DNA of 64,000 bases, from positions 21,090,908 to 21,154,907 of the forward strand of contig NC_052357.1 in the NCBI RefSeq assembly GCF_009727055.1, given 5' to 3'. Positions 1 through 12,130 of this stretch are shown piece after piece. The position numbers and the translations under genes were made by a program. Position 1 is the stretch's first letter, and every line of letters begins with the position of its first letter. The notes below the pieces were generated by a model. That model saw only the letters and a list, made by a program, of their open reading frames with translations. It did not search any database and had not been told where the DNA came from. Source of the DNA: Benincasa hispida (lineage: Eukaryota > Streptophyta > Magnoliopsida > Cucurbitales > Cucurbitaceae).

Positions 1-90
1 ACAAGGCTTAAATTCAGAAGACGGAATATACTCCAATATAGGATGATTCACAGCGTATCTAAAGGTAAAAAAGCAAATTAAAAATCGTAC

Positions 91-3077
91 CTCGTGTGGA
101 TAGGTCAAGGTGGAAGCAAATATCTTGGAGACAGACGAGGCAACTGCAACATCACGTGCAGTGAGTTTGTCCGTTGTCGTATTGTCTGTGTTACCGAAAC
201 AAGTTAATGCTAGCTTTTTACTGAATGGATTTAGAGGGAAGACATCAAATGGGCTATCAAACAGTTACCTCTTCTAGCCAAATAACTTTTTATTTTTTCA
301 TATGTTGGAAACTGGATCGCAACGTGACTTACACCAGCCAAAGCAGGCACAAGACCGCTGTAGAACACAGTATTGAGTGTTAGACTTGAGCTAATCATCC
401 TTATAATCCTCTTATCCATATAAAATACATAGATAAGAATAGCAACATAATAATAAAGAGCAAACCTGTACAATCCACGAATGCCTTCTTCAGAGGCTAT
501 TCTCCTCAAGGCAGACACTGTATTTCTGTATGGTAGCACACCAGATTTCATTCCCTGCGTCTGAAGAATAAAAGAGAAAAAGTTTAGACTACTCCAAGTC
601 TATGGTCATAAGACTCATAACTGGATGAGTTAGTTTCTATCAAATGAACCCGATTCATCTAAAACAACCAATAAAAGCACAAACAGTAAATACTACTGTG
701 TAAAAGTCATGGTAAATCTAGAGACATGAACAAGAAAGAATTTTATTTCAGAAAAAATATAAAAGTTGAGGAAAACTTTGAGTCAAACCAAACTCAAAGT
801 AGAGAGTAACAAGGACACTCTCCAATCATAAAAAATCAGAGAACGGGGCAAACTCAAAACTGTTAAGATTTCTCACAAAACCAACAGCAATTTCACACTG
901 TAATTCCCCTCAAGACATGATAATACAGAAATCACATTCCCTATGGTGGTAATCGATGCTCAAATAAAACTAATGCACCAGAAATATCCCTCAACCTACT
1001 AAAGAATATGTATATTGTAGTGTGCCTACTGATCCTTTGGTTTCTTTCTTGGTTATTTATATTTGTCTTTATTTTCAAGTACACGTCTATTGTACTAAAT
1101 CTTAATGATTAATAAAGATCGTTTCCTTTTCAAAAAAAATATGTATATTGTAACATGTTAGGCATAATGAAAAAAATTGTAAAATCGGTGGGGGGGGGTT
1201 TTTTTTCTTGTTTGGATAGGGGGTGGGGGGACCAGTTAAAAGTTAAAACACATTTCAGTGTCCCCAATTTTGTGGTCCTTATACTTACACAAAACTCGTG
1301 AGCAATCTAACCATGTTACTAGATTTCTAGAAACATTAGGTTAGTATGTCTACATTTATGCCATATTTTAAGTCAAGCTAGCAGTCGGAGATTTTAATAA
1401 TTTTGCCTGGCTAGGTGCAAACTGGGAAATCAACATCATTGATTAAACCAAAGAAGAAGGTTCCATGGCTATCAATCCACAAAGATGGATCCCATGCGAC
1501 AATCCACAACTAGTTAGGCATTTACTAGATTGGTTCGGGAATACTCTTTTCAAGCCTTTGGATGTCTTTTGATTCTTCCAAATGGCAACAAACACTCCCT
1601 CATGCCACATGTTCAAGGGGCAAGGATTGGACTCTCCTGATTGGTTTCACTTTTTTTAGTATAACACCATCCCTTGATAGGAGATAGGCTTGGGGTAGGG
1701 AAATTTGCAAGATTTGAGTATGCTCACTTTCAGGATTTTTTGGGCTACGGGCCTAAGGCTTATTAAATGGATTTTTTTAACATATATAACAAGAAAGTTG
1801 GTGTAGAGGAGTTTGGATGAAAAAAACATGAGCTTTTACTCAAAAGAGAAAAGGAAAATTATGAAAATGAGCTTGAAATCCTTACCTGAAGCCTGGTCTT
1901 AACTACCCATAGAGGATTCGTTGCAATAGTTGTGGCAGCCCCAGCACCAGAAGCAGCCATCATATTAGCACCTATTGAAAGCTGATGATTTTCATCTGCA
2001 CATATACCATGAGAATATCCATGAAAAAAGATACAAAAAGTCGTTAAATGGGGGGGGGGGGAACAGAAAAAAGAAGAGGATGATCAAACTGACCATCAGA
2101 GCCAAGAAAGGTTTTAAGCTGCCCATATATTGTGAAATAAACCTGCCACAGGCAAATATTGTGTCATTGAAAGAAAACTAACTACAATTATTCTTTAAGA
2201 AATGAAAACAAGCCAAATTATACACAATCAAAACACTGAGGTAAAGTTTGTTTCAAGGATTCAACGTCACAAGGAAGTTACACAAGCACAGTAAATAACA
2301 TTGAGGTAGCTAATATTGCTTCACAACCAACTTTATGAGATTCGAGTGCACAAAGAGGAACCAGAATAGGAATTCAACAAGGGACTTACAGCCCAGTTAG
2401 GAAGTAATGCAAGCACAGTAGGTGCGAGACCTCTATACATTCCACGTAACCCCTCCTTATTAAAAATTTGTTGCAGACTACCAACTATAAGACTCCCTGA
2501 ATACATAAAACAGAACAAAAGCCATCAGAAGAAAAACATCATAATTAATCAAAGCACTTCAATTGTAATACAAACCCTCCAACCAACCCACAATAGCTAA
2601 GACAATAATACAACTCACTTTCGCAATGTGAATAGATAGAGGCAAATAGAAGCAAAACAAAGTGTAGCCCAATTGCTGCATATCGGTAAACAAAAAGAAA
2701 AGGCATACCTTTACCAATGTTTGGTAGTCCATGAACCTGAAATCTAGTCTTGATAACATCCAAAGGACACACAAACGTCGCAGCAAGAACACCTGCAACA
2801 GAATTCCAGAATACATTTCAAAAACTTCTCAAGCCAATCGAGAAACAGAGATCAAATCCCTACCCACCACCCCTCTCTTCTCAATCATCCAAACAAACGC
2901 AAGAAACAGATATAAATCAGGAACAACTAAATCTTTCAGTTTGAAATCCCACAAATATACACTCAAAACAATCGACAACAAAGAGAAAGAGAAAGAGATG
3001 GAATTACCAGCAGCAGCACCAGCTCCAGCATTACAGAGAAGACCCCTCGGAGTAGGGGCATGAGAATCGGAAGCCAT
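91..3077 (-). CDS. NDT1: Mitochondrial NAD+ carrier, NDT1-like (partial, 3' end outside window)
   Basis: Mitochondrial carrier family (SLC25) protein expected to import NAD+ across the mitochondrial inner membrane. I join eight exons with GT-AG borders and continuous phase: 3008-3077, 2709-2792, 2390-2496, 2094-2142, 1886-1995, 466-560, 269-357 and 91-185. Together they give 699 nt, or 233 residues; the family is about 310 residues, so the third repeat and stop lie left of position 1. Visible marks: start [12 protein letters not shown], first carrier signature CPLDVIKTR, second signature NPLWVVKTR (the Trp at the usual acidic position is typical of the NAD/folate carrier branch), third signature cut after YPHE, plus GLVPALAG and [10 protein letters not shown]. 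The first start codon is used because it precedes the conserved CNAGAGAAAG. Identity to Arabidopsis NDT1/NDT2 is from recall of the family. No disabling change seen. Confidence 0.9.
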
Positions 3078-3604
3078 GGTATTGAATCAAATACCCAGAA
3101 GAAAAAACAATGAATTGAGCGCAAGAATCAGGAAAAGAAGAAGAACCCTCTTTCGAGAGGCAGTTCTCGGAAAACCAGAGTCGCATGGCCAGAACAAGGA
3201 GAAAGGAAATTGAAGCCGATTGATGCAGAGACTCTTGTATTTCTTAAGAAGAAGGAAAGAAATCGGAAACTGAGAAGAAATAGGAATGGATTGGGAAAAG
3301 GGGTAAGTTGAATCCTATACGAAACTGAGGGATATTCATATGTGGACCAGAAATTGCGAGGAAAAATAAATAAAAAGAAAAATAGAAAAGAGAGAAATTT
3401 ATGGGCCCTTTGGTTTCTTCGTCCTCGTCGTCGTGGAGCCGGAAAAACCTCGCCCGGTCGTGGCCCGACGAGACGATTCGCCGCAAATGGATGCTGAAAT
3501 CAAATCTGATGTTATCAAAATTCCATTTTGATTTCAATTACTTTTGCTTCGTAAGCCGCCCCCTCCCCATCTACTCTACTCCTATTAAATTATCATTTAT
3601 TTAA
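3078..3604 (-). promoter_or_regulatory. 5' UTR and proximal upstream region of the NAD+ carrier gene
   Basis: Directly upstream of the carrier start codon. It is purine-rich on the plus strand (pyrimidine-rich leader in the gene's sense) out to about 3250, as is common for plant 5' UTRs. A higher-GC stretch at about 3415-3490 follows. I cannot place a transcription start or TATA box with confidence. Open frames here are short and look like chance. Confidence 0.35.
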
Positions 3605-3609
3605 GCCTT

Positions 3610-4195
3610 AAACTATTATGGTTTAAATCTGATTTTGAGTTTATTTTGCCTAAATTATTAAAAATTAGATTTTTAATATTATTTTATTTTAATCTTTAAA
3701 CTTTTAAGAATATTTGTTTTAGTCCTTGAACTTTTAAAAAACATTTATTTTGATCTTTGATATATTAAGATTTGGTTAACTCTTTCAAAAATGACGAAGT
3801 AGCTTGTATTTTTTTATGACCAAACTACCAAATAATTTAGTCACGCTAAAAAAAATCTGGAGTTTCAATTTTAAATAAGGTGGCAAAACAGGAGAATTTA
3901 AAAGATATTTTTATACCAAAATTTTGGTTGTTCAGTATTCTTGCGTGTTGATTGTTGACATTTTACTTCATCTTCATCCTACTAAATACATCTAGACCCT
4001 AGTCATAAAAAAATACAAGCTTCCTCAAATTTCTATCGAAGAGTTAACATAATTTTAATAGCAGAGACTAAAATACACACTTTTTAAAAGTTCAGAAACT
4101 AATTGACGTTTTTTAAAGTTTATAAACCAAAATAGAACAAGTTTCAAAGTTCAGGGATTAAAATGAGATTTAAACCATTAATTTATAACCATAAT
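3610..4195. mobile_element. Foldback MITE with ~200 bp inverted arms
   Basis: The left arm (about 3610-3825) and the reverse complement of the right arm (about 3995-4195) carry the same succession of phrases: ATGGTTTAAATCT, then ttaatcy-tgaactt blocks, GTTAACTCTT and GCTTGTATTTTTTTATGAC. There is no coding capacity. The two arms diverge by many substitutions and small indels, so the copy is not recent. The same sequence begins again at about 63690 and runs off the right edge. I did not find an unambiguous target duplication. Confidence 0.75.
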
Positions 4196-4202
4196 AAAAT
4201 AT

Positions 4203-4548
4203 AGGGAAAATTGTTAAAACCACCTCTAAAATAGGATGGTAATTGTAATTATGCCCTCAAACTTTCGATGGTAAAAATTGGCCCTTAAACTTCTACCAGT
4301 GTTAAAATTAGATCTCCAAGCTTACAATAACCGTAAAAAGTGGACCTACAAATGATAAAAATTAAATCATCAAACTTATACAAATGTTACAATTTATACA
4401 ATTATGTAAATTTGAATATTCAATTTGACTTAATTTTAATACTTACATAAATTTAAGGACTAAATTTTTTAAAATAAAAATTTAAGGATATAATTGCAAC
4501 TATCACCGTACTTTAAGATAGTTTTTATGACTGCCTTAAAATATAATA
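4203..4548. mobile_element. Second, smaller foldback MITE
   Basis: The left arm reads from AAAACCACCTCTAAAATAGG through ATTATGCCCTCAAACTTT. The reverse complement of the right end has the matching order: a GCAGTCATAAAAACTATC-like start, then CAATTATATCCTTAAATTTT. It sits only a few bases from the preceding element and has no open frame. Arms are diverged; exact ends are uncertain by about 10 bp. Confidence 0.6.
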
Positions 4549-6780
4549 TATACTATTAACTTAATTTATATGGTGTATAGTTATAGGGTAATCTCAATTT
4601 GCCAAAGGTGCCACTTTCAATTATTAACCTAAAAGAAAGTGTAAGGTTAATTTGGATATTATTTGACAGTTTTAGATTTATTCATTGACTTTGATTTTAA
4701 TGGTTTTTAATGTTTTAATTTGATCTTTATTATTAATCAATTCTCTCTATTTGTGATGTATTTTTGTTATATTAGGTTAGCCGGTAGTATTTCAATACAT
4801 TCAGTAATTAATTACTATATTAAAAATTGATGATTTGGTTTCTCATCATATATGTTGTTCAACTAAAGAAACTGTGAGTTGTATTAAGGTTTTGGTGATA
4901 AAAAAAAATAGAAAAAGTGTGCACGTGTTTTTCCTTGGATTAAAAAAGAAAAGAAAAGAAAAGAAAAAAAGACCAGTTTAGAAACAATTTATAAAATGTG
5001 ACAAAGTTGTAGTGGCCATATTAAATTGAAACACTTTAATAATTATTTTTATATACCATATAATGTTAGGATCAGAATTTTAGATATTTAGCATAAGTTT
5101 ATATAAATATAATTTTAGATGCATCGATATAATATTTGGGGGCACAATTTTATATAAAGTTAAAATTAGAACCTATTAACGTCTCAATTTATGTTATATA
5201 TAGTTCTTGAACTTTAAAATATATATATTAGACCACTGATATCTCGATTTTGTGTCTAATATATAATACTAGACTTAAAAAAAATATAGAGAGCTTTTTA
5301 GGTTCAAAATGATGGAAAATACTACAAATGAACCATCTATAAAAAAAAAAATTAGAAGGTATGAGCCCTACTAATAAAGAATGATATTGAGATTTATCAC
5401 TATTTTACGTTGAATTAGATTGAGATTTTCATAATCGAACTAGGACCACGTTTTATTCTTGTTCACGATTTTGAAAAACACTATGAATGAAAATAAAATG
5501 GGTTTCACGTTTTTTATTCTCATTCTCAGTCAGTAAACATATTTTTAAGTTATACCTAAAATCATTTTGAAGCAAAAATTTAAATTTTACTTTCAAATTT
5601 AAATGTTTGCGTATAACATGTTTCTAAAATTTTAAAAGTGTCTGGCCGTTATTCAAATATTTATTCTGTGAATATTCTAAACTTTCCAAAAAAATCTAAA
5701 CTTCAAAATGTGTATTATAAGTCTATGGATTTTCAACTCAATGTTTAATAGGTATATTCAACCATTTTCAAAACTAATGGATCTAATAAATATAAAAACA
5801 ATTTTTGTATCTAAATTAACTTTTACTATTGTATCTAATAGATTCATAAACTTTAATAGGTTTATTGAAGAGGCCACCACAATGTGACTAGTAGTATTGC
5901 ATTATCAAATATATATAAAAGAAACCATAAGTACTTTGAATTTATATCTTGTAGTTACTAGGGATTGTATTTCTCAGTACAGTTGAGGTTGGAAGATTTG
6001 AATGACAAATCTCGTGATTAATAATATATTCTTATGTCAATTGAGCTATACTAGATTTGGCATTAATAGTAGTGTTAAATTCATCATTATTTGGACTCTA
6101 ATTCTAAAAAACTCACGTCTCTCCAAAACGATAAAACCATCGTTGAAACAAGTCTATCCAAATTTATGCAACAAAGTGGATATTTCAATCCACATCTAAC
6201 AAATAGGTTAGATCAACCTCCTTTTTGGGTTGATCAATTTTGTAACTTTATGTTCTTTTGTTGTTGGAAGGACTATGTTTTTTTTGTATATCCAACCATA
6301 AATGTTAAAGTTTGTCTATATCGTTTATTATTCATATAAAGTGATGGAATATAATTCTTTAATTGGCAAAAATCTTATTTGAATTTTAAAATAACTCTCT
6401 CATAAGTCATACTCTCTATTAGAATATAGAAAGGTACACAACGACCATTAATCTAGTTGGTGCTCTTTTTTCATGGTGGGGCCTCATTGTTGTCCAAAGT
6501 AAGTGCTTTATGTGGCTATCGTTCATTTTGCAAACCACTTTAATGGACTCCTCACTCCTCGTGAACCATGAACTTTTTATTTATTCAAATATTCGAATTA
6601 ATTCCTATAGTTTCTATTAAATCTTTAATATATGAGACTGAAAATTATATTTTGACCTTTATTTTTCTTTGAGTTGAATGACATGTGAGGTAGAGATTCA
6701 AACAAATAATCTTTTGATTGGAGATATAATGAGTGACTTGTGAGATTGTGAATTTTATATCTATTGAATGTTTAAAAATA
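4549..6780. other. AT-rich intergenic stretch, no gene recognised
   Basis: I see no coding pattern, RNA gene or complete element. Scattered phrases such as tttgtgtctaata and aaactttaaa recur (near 5200-5300, 5700-5870 and again at 35225-35420), which suggests old degraded foldback repeats. The short open frames here contain no recognisable domain. Confidence 0.5.
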
Positions 6781-6784
6781 GATG

Positions 6785-7450
6785 AAAATAACAATTTAGT
6801 ATTTTAATTTTGTAATAATTTAGTCTTAAAATTTAAGTATGCAATAATTTAGTCTTTGTATTTTTAAATTTATAATAATTTAATCCACAAAATTTCATCA
6901 AATTTTGTAAATCTTCACAAAAATAAATAAATCTCTTTAACATGTAGGATTGTGTAAAGGCCAAAACCTCTTTGGTATGTAGGGCTCGGCGAACTCGAGG
7001 TGTGAAAAAGCACATGATATCATGAGTATTACAAATATATATATTTGTGTTTTCAAATATAGAAAAATGAATGAAAATATTTATAAATATAGCAAAACTT
7101 TACCATCTATCTGCGATAAACTACTGTACGTATCTATGATCTATCACAGATAGATTATGATATTTTACTATTATTTATAAATATTTTCAGGAATTTTATT
7201 ATTTAAAATAATTTCTCTTTTTTTAGTATAACAATTACAATGATAAGAGATCGAACCTCGAACTTCTAGGGAGGAAGATCACATCAATTACAACAAAAAA
7301 AAAAACTTTTTAATATGTAAGATTGTGTAAAGTCCAAATTTTAAAATACTGACTAAATGTTTACATAATAAAGTTTGATGACTGAATTATTACAAAATTA
7401 GAAGTATAAGATTGAATCATTACAAATTACTCAACATAAAAAGTAGTTCA
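6785..7450. mobile_element. Composite foldback MITE ('acaatttagtc' family) with a nested repeat
   Basis: The left arm repeats aatttagtctt-like phrases (6790-6895). The reverse complement of 7340-7440 repeats them too (tgaatcattac, ctgaattattac). A direct repeat of about 29 bp, attgtgtaaagncca-like, occurs at 6939-6968 and 7312-7340. Between them sits the ctatc element at 7030-7210. No coding capacity. Borders are approximate. Confidence 0.5.
7030..7210. repeat. Short inverted-repeat element, 'ctatc/gatag' family, copy 1
   Basis: Both ends carry TATTTATAAATA-type arms in inverted orientation, around a centre made of repeated ctatc/gatag units (ATCTATCACAGATAGATT). A second copy with the same arm and centre phrases lies at 32225-32425, so this is a dispersed non-coding element and not a local palindrome. 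Confidence 0.65.
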
Positions 7451-7606
7451 ATGGCCATAATGTTTATATTATCAACTTCGAGATTGGGTGTTCAATTCCT
7501 CCATCTCATACCGTCTAAAAAGTGTGTATACACAAAAATACAAACTAAAGTTTAGAAACTTAATTGTTACATTCATCAAAGTTTAGAAAATAAAAGTGAT
7601 TTTTAA

Positions 7607-8279
7607 TTAGAGATGTTCATGGGGCGAGGCGACAGAGAAGCCCTCCCCGTCCCCGTCCCCCTATTTCATTCCTTGTCCCTACGAATTTTTCCACAAGGAA
7701 AGGGGCAAGGATTCCCTACAAGGATTTCACGGGGATCGGGTTCCCCACGGGGAGAATTTCCCCACCATCATTTTCTTTCTAACATTTTTTATTTCATTTA
7801 AATATATATTTTTTAACAATTCCTTAAACATATCCAATACAACTTTCATTTAAATAAAATATTATCAATTTTGGTAATAAAAACAATAATACACATTCAA
7901 TTTAAAAAGATATAATTAAAATGCTAATTCTCATAATTTTTATAAATTAAAATTCAACCACTAGAACATCCTATCTTAAATAATGCAATATCTAAGGAAT
8001 TAAAATAATAAAATCTCAAACTTAAATAATTAAAACTTCCATAATTATCCTAATAAAGCCTGCAATATTAATATCAATACATATTATAAATTTATAATTT
8101 ATACATAAAAGTAAAGTTGGGACAAGCAAAGACACAGGGCGAGGTCGGAAAATATATTTCCCATCCCCGACGGGAAAAGATTCCCCTCCCTCTCCATTTC
8201 CCATGTATTCGGGAATTCCCTGTCCCGTTTGGGATGGGTCCTCATGGGCTCTATGGATTTTTTTGGACATCTCTATTAG
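7607..8279. mobile_element. Non-autonomous TIR element with GC-rich ends
   Basis: The left end reads TAGAGATGTTCATGGGGCGA and the right end, reverse-complemented, reads TAGAGATGTCCA followed by GC-rich sequence. Both ends contain gggg/cccc-rich blocks of several hundred bases against an AT-rich core (about 7790-8130). No transposase frame. A truncated relative starts at about 61787. I suspect a hAT-type element but could not confirm an 8 bp target duplication. Confidence 0.55.
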
Positions 8280-8355
8280 GAAAAAGAAACACACACATTT
8301 AAATGTGTCTATTTTGATGGGAAAAAGAACATAATCAGTAATTGAACAATTCTTA

Positions 8356-8478
8356 GGGGAAATTTGTACGGATGACCCAAAAATTGGGCCCAAAATGTCA
8401 AATGACCATTTTTTAAAAAATAATGTCAATTGACCCTCTGCTGACGTCATCGTCCTACCAAATTACTTAATTTGCCCT
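8356..8478 (+). repeat. MULE left terminal inverted repeat
   Basis: About 120 bp, matching the reverse complement of 12629-12747 with roughly 90% identity by eye. It ends near the phrase tttgcccttacgtc. Confidence 0.8.
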
Positions 8479-8659
8479 TACGTCTTCTTAGCTTTTTACT
8501 GAGAAAACCCACTAAAACTAAACTATTATTCATTCAAATTTTCCAAGGCTAACGGCTATATTGCTCATAAACGAAAAAAAAAAACTATTTCCGACTTGCA
8601 AACGATTCTACTTCTGACTTTCAATCGAATCTTAACGGTAAATAAATCTTTCTTTCAAT

Positions 8660-8985
8660 ATGGTTTTTTTTTTGTTTGTTTTTTTGGTTTTGGATGTATT
8701 CTGTGGTTGAAGACGAGTAGAAAGAGTTTGTGAGTGAGATAAGTGAGAGTGAAATCGGTAGAGCGACGTCGGAGAGAGCGACACCGAAGAGATAAGTGAA
8801 CCTATGGTTTTTTTGTTTGTTTTTCTGGTTTTCGATATATTATGGGTTGAAGATGAGTAAAAAGAAAGAATGTGGGGGAGATAAGGGAGAGCGATACCGG
8901 AGAGAGCGACACCGAAGAGAGCGAGATTGTGAGAGAGAGCGACACCAGCGAGAGCGATTCTAGCGAGAGCGATGCCAGCGAGATC
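8660..8985. repeat. Subterminal tandem duplication rich in gagagcga units
   Basis: Two successive copies of a block that begins ggttttttttgtttg, passes tggttgaagatgagta and ends in gagagagcgacaccgaagag. They start near 8660 and 8805. Short gagagcgaca units then continue to 8985. The open frame on the opposite strand here only reads these repeats. Confidence 0.6.
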
Positions 8986-9081
8986 CATTCTAGCGAGATT
9001 TAAATAGAATATTTTTTTTCATTTTTTTTTCTAAAGGAGTTTACTGATTGAATTTTCTAATAAATGCAGGAGTGATTTAAA

Positions 9082-9356
9082 ATGGCTACACGTTTCAGAA
9101 TAGCTGAAGGTGACAGATTTCCCGATCAAGTAATTAGCTTGGCCCACCTTGCCAATGCAAACAAGATTGTCAAAGAGAAGCTCACGCCAACGCAGTTGGC
9201 CATGTTCAAAAGAACAGTTTTTGGGCAATTTGTTGACGTTGATATGGTGTTCAACAGCCCAATTGTCCATCACATATTGCTCAGAGAAGTGAAGAGGACA
9301 AAATCAGACTTAATGACATTCGTTATGAGGCAATTAGCATGTCAGCTATGGGCAAA
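9082..9356 (+). pseudogene. DUF1985-type (ULP1-protease-associated) gene fragment carried by the MULE
   Basis: Starts MATRFRIAEGDRFPDQ and contains FKRTVFGQFVDVDMVFNSP followed by IVHHILLREV, the conserved core of plant DUF1985 proteins. That domain sits N-terminal to ULP1-like cysteine peptidase domains in many MULE-borne genes. The homology ends around residue 80-90; the rest of the frame (to 9564) is low-complexity and looks like read-through. No peptidase catalytic region is present, so it should be non-functional. Family assignment comes from recall of the motif. Confidence 0.65.
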
Positions 9357-9844
9357 CACTCCATATTTTTTATATGTAACATTGTATTTTTTATTCTTTG
9401 TAAAAACATTCATTTATTTTCTATGTATGCAAAAACATTCATTTATTTTTTATGTATGTAAAAACATTCATTGTATAATTGAACACATATTTTTTTATGA
9501 AAGTTCAAAGTTCAGTATCAGAATTTTATCAGAACACCTGGTTACTGCTCTTTTCATTGTATAATTGAATTTTATTAGTATCAGAACAGAGCACATCCAA
9601 AACCAATTATACAACACATCCAATTAAAAGAACATTCATTGTATAATCTTTGTTTGTTATCCATTTTGTTTCAAGTATGTGTTCTGTAAAAACATTCATT
9701 GTATAATTGTTTTGGATGTGTTCTGCTACTATCAGTATCAAAATTTTATCAGAACATGTAAGTTCAAAGTTCAAAATTCAACATCAGAATTTTATCAGAA
9801 CATGCATAATTGAGCTTAGAACACTATATGGTTCAAGGTTCAAA

Positions 9845-10345
9845 GTTCAAAGATTGAGAGAGCGAGATGTTGAGAGAGAGCGAGATTTAAGAGAGAGCAA
9901 GATTGAGAGCGAGATTGTAAGAGGAGCGATGGAGAGTGAGATGTTCAGAGAGAGCAAGATTGTGAGAGAGAGCGAGATTGAGAGAGTATTTGTTATCCAT
10001 TTTGTTACAAGTATGAGGATTAAGAGAGTATGAAGTCATTGTTTTTACACGTATGAAGATTGAGATATGTTTTTGTTATCCATTTTGTTTCAAGTATGAA
10101 GATTGAGAGTGTATGAAGTCATTGTTTTTTGTTACACGTATGAAGATTGAGAAAGTATTTGTTATCCACTTTTGTTACAAGTATGAAGATTGATAGAGTA
10201 TGAAGTTATTGTTTTTTGTTTTCAGTATGATCCATTTTTGTGACAAGTATGAAGACTGAGAGAGTATGACGATGGAGAGAGTATGAAGATTGAGAGAGTA
10301 TGAATATTGCTATTATATAAATACTCCAGCTTGTTATTGTTTTTT
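9845..10345 (+). repeat. Degenerate minisatellite of gagagagcgaga / tatgaagattgagaga units
   Basis: First a run of gagagcgagatt-type units, then more than ten units of the form gtatgaagattgagagagta separated by ttgttatccattttgtt. Related pyrimidine-rich units (ctctcaatctcgctctctc) appear in inverted orientation at about 12140-12200 in the same element, so the array forms inverted subterminal repeats. Confidence 0.65.
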
Positions 10346-10483
10346 GTTTACAAGATGAAAGTATGAAGTATCAAGTGTTACAAGTATGAAGTATGTTACA
10401 AGTATGAAAAAATATGAAATATGTTACAAGTATGAAAAAGTTACAAGTATGACATATGAAAAAATGGTCAATGGTATTTATAA

Positions 10484-12130
10484 CTAAACTTGATGAGGGG
10501 TGTTTGTGTCTTGGTCTCTGGCACTTTCGGCACGTCGCACGGTTGTAAGCGGTTCAATACAATTTTGGCAGTTATGTCCATAATTCCCACACCGACCACA
10601 CTTCATTTGTCTGCAAAATTCTCCTCTAGATGGTATCCTTCTCACTCTCCGTCGCCCAGCTTGTGGCACAAACTTCGGAGGAAGGATAATATTTTCTACG
10701 TATCCATAAGGTCTTTTCCAGTATGTGGCCAAGTGGATTTATAGGCTCCGCATACGTAGTCATTAGAGAGTCCACTGTATAAAATCTACTGCAAAGACCA
10801 TGAATGGGTTTATTTCTTTCCTTGGCAGCAACAATTGCATGGGAACACGGGATACCAAGTGATTCGAATTCCCTACACGTGCATTCCTTCGTGTGAAGAT
10901 TGACAATACCGTCCAATCGATTATCTCGCACGTGTACTCGATAACAATCGATAGGCTCCACCCGATATCGTCTGCCCTTATCAACTTCACTTGCCAATCG
11001 GGTTTCACAGTAGTTACAATAGTCATACGCGGCTTCCCTTGCACACCACACTTTATCATAACTTATGTTCACGTCATAATCTCTCCTCATATCCTCAACG
11101 ATATGACAAGGTTTATAAACACGTCATATGCCCGTGAACTTATCTTTGATGAGTTGACCAACAACCATGCAGTTTCTTGTCTATGGTCGTGATTCAAATT
11201 CCTATGGAACATGTGTGCGAACTGCAGTACTTTGTGATCTTGAATATATCATACCCTTCCATTTTGACTGCATGAAGGCTCCACTTACATGTCTCCCTAA
11301 TGCATTTGACAGTGAATAGAGACTTGGTTAACTTCCTGACCATAAATTCAAAATTTCTGTTGATGGACAGAATAGACAATCTCATTTTCAAGTCCTTTTT
11401 GCTCAAAAATAGTTGACCAACTTCAACGTCCTCTATCCCAGATGAAGAGGTGTCAGACATAATCACTCTGTCCTATGACTTGAAGACACAAATGGTGGAA
11501 CCACTGAAGCTGCTGTAGAACGACGCACATCTCCATGATCACGATCTATTTCATTCAATCCTGCTGGTTGCTCATTCACATCCACGTCCACTGAAGGATC
11601 ACAATCCATATAATCGAATGTTGATGGTACAGTGTTGGTAGACAGTGGAATATCAGTGTTGGTAGACAATGGAATATCAGTATTGGTAAACAATGGAATA
11701 TCATCCTCTTCCCGAAGAAATTGATATGATTCCTTGTATTGTCTGTCCGTATCATCATGACTCGCATCTCCAAACCCCATTCCAACCCTTTCATCCTGTT
11801 TAGACTTCAACGTTACAACTATCTGAAGTCTGCTAACCTCTTCTCGCAAAAAAACGAATTTAAGATCATCATCATCTGTTATGCATTGTGGAGGGGCTTC
11901 AAATTCAATATTATATTTAACTTTCAGGATAAGATCAAACTCTGAAGAACTGGTTTTTGTAGCCCTGTAAATTCTTCATAATTCACTGTAGGGGGCACAA
12001 CGATTCCTTTCAACTGTCCCCCAATATACGAACTTTCATTCTCATCCCAAGCACCTCCAAATCGAATAAATATACACTTTCCTATCATCCTACGAAGCAA
12101 GAGAACATTTGTCATTAAGTTGTACAAGCA
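10484..12130 (-). pseudogene. mudrA transposase remnant lacking the catalytic core
   Basis: Read from right to left. At 12090-11950 an N-terminal segment reads IFIRFGGAWDENESSYIGG. At 11849-11463 comes an acidic linker with a three-fold DIPLSTNT repeat. At 11466-11194 lies the MuDR N-terminal domain (GQLFLSKKDLKMRLSILSIN, CKWSLHAVK, KYCSSHTCS). Then, out of frame, the helical segment DYDVNISYDKVWCAREAAYD. It runs directly into the C-terminal SWIM zinc finger CTCREFESLGIPCSH and a final zinc knuckle CGRCGNYGHNCQNC. The DDE catalytic domain that should separate these parts is absent; the junction lies near 11020-11050. Several frame changes confirm a pseudogene. Confidence 0.8.

Noticed and set aside
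8022..8450. 142-codon minus-strand open frame
   Set aside because: Runs across the border between two unrelated transposons and matches no family.
8632..8988. 118-codon minus-strand frame with Leu/Ala/Gly repeats
   Set aside because: Antisense reading of the gagagcga tandem repeats inside the MULE.
9845..10345. Regularly spaced repeats considered as a CRISPR-like array
   Set aside because: Units are contiguous and degenerate, spacers are not unique, and the context is a plant MULE.
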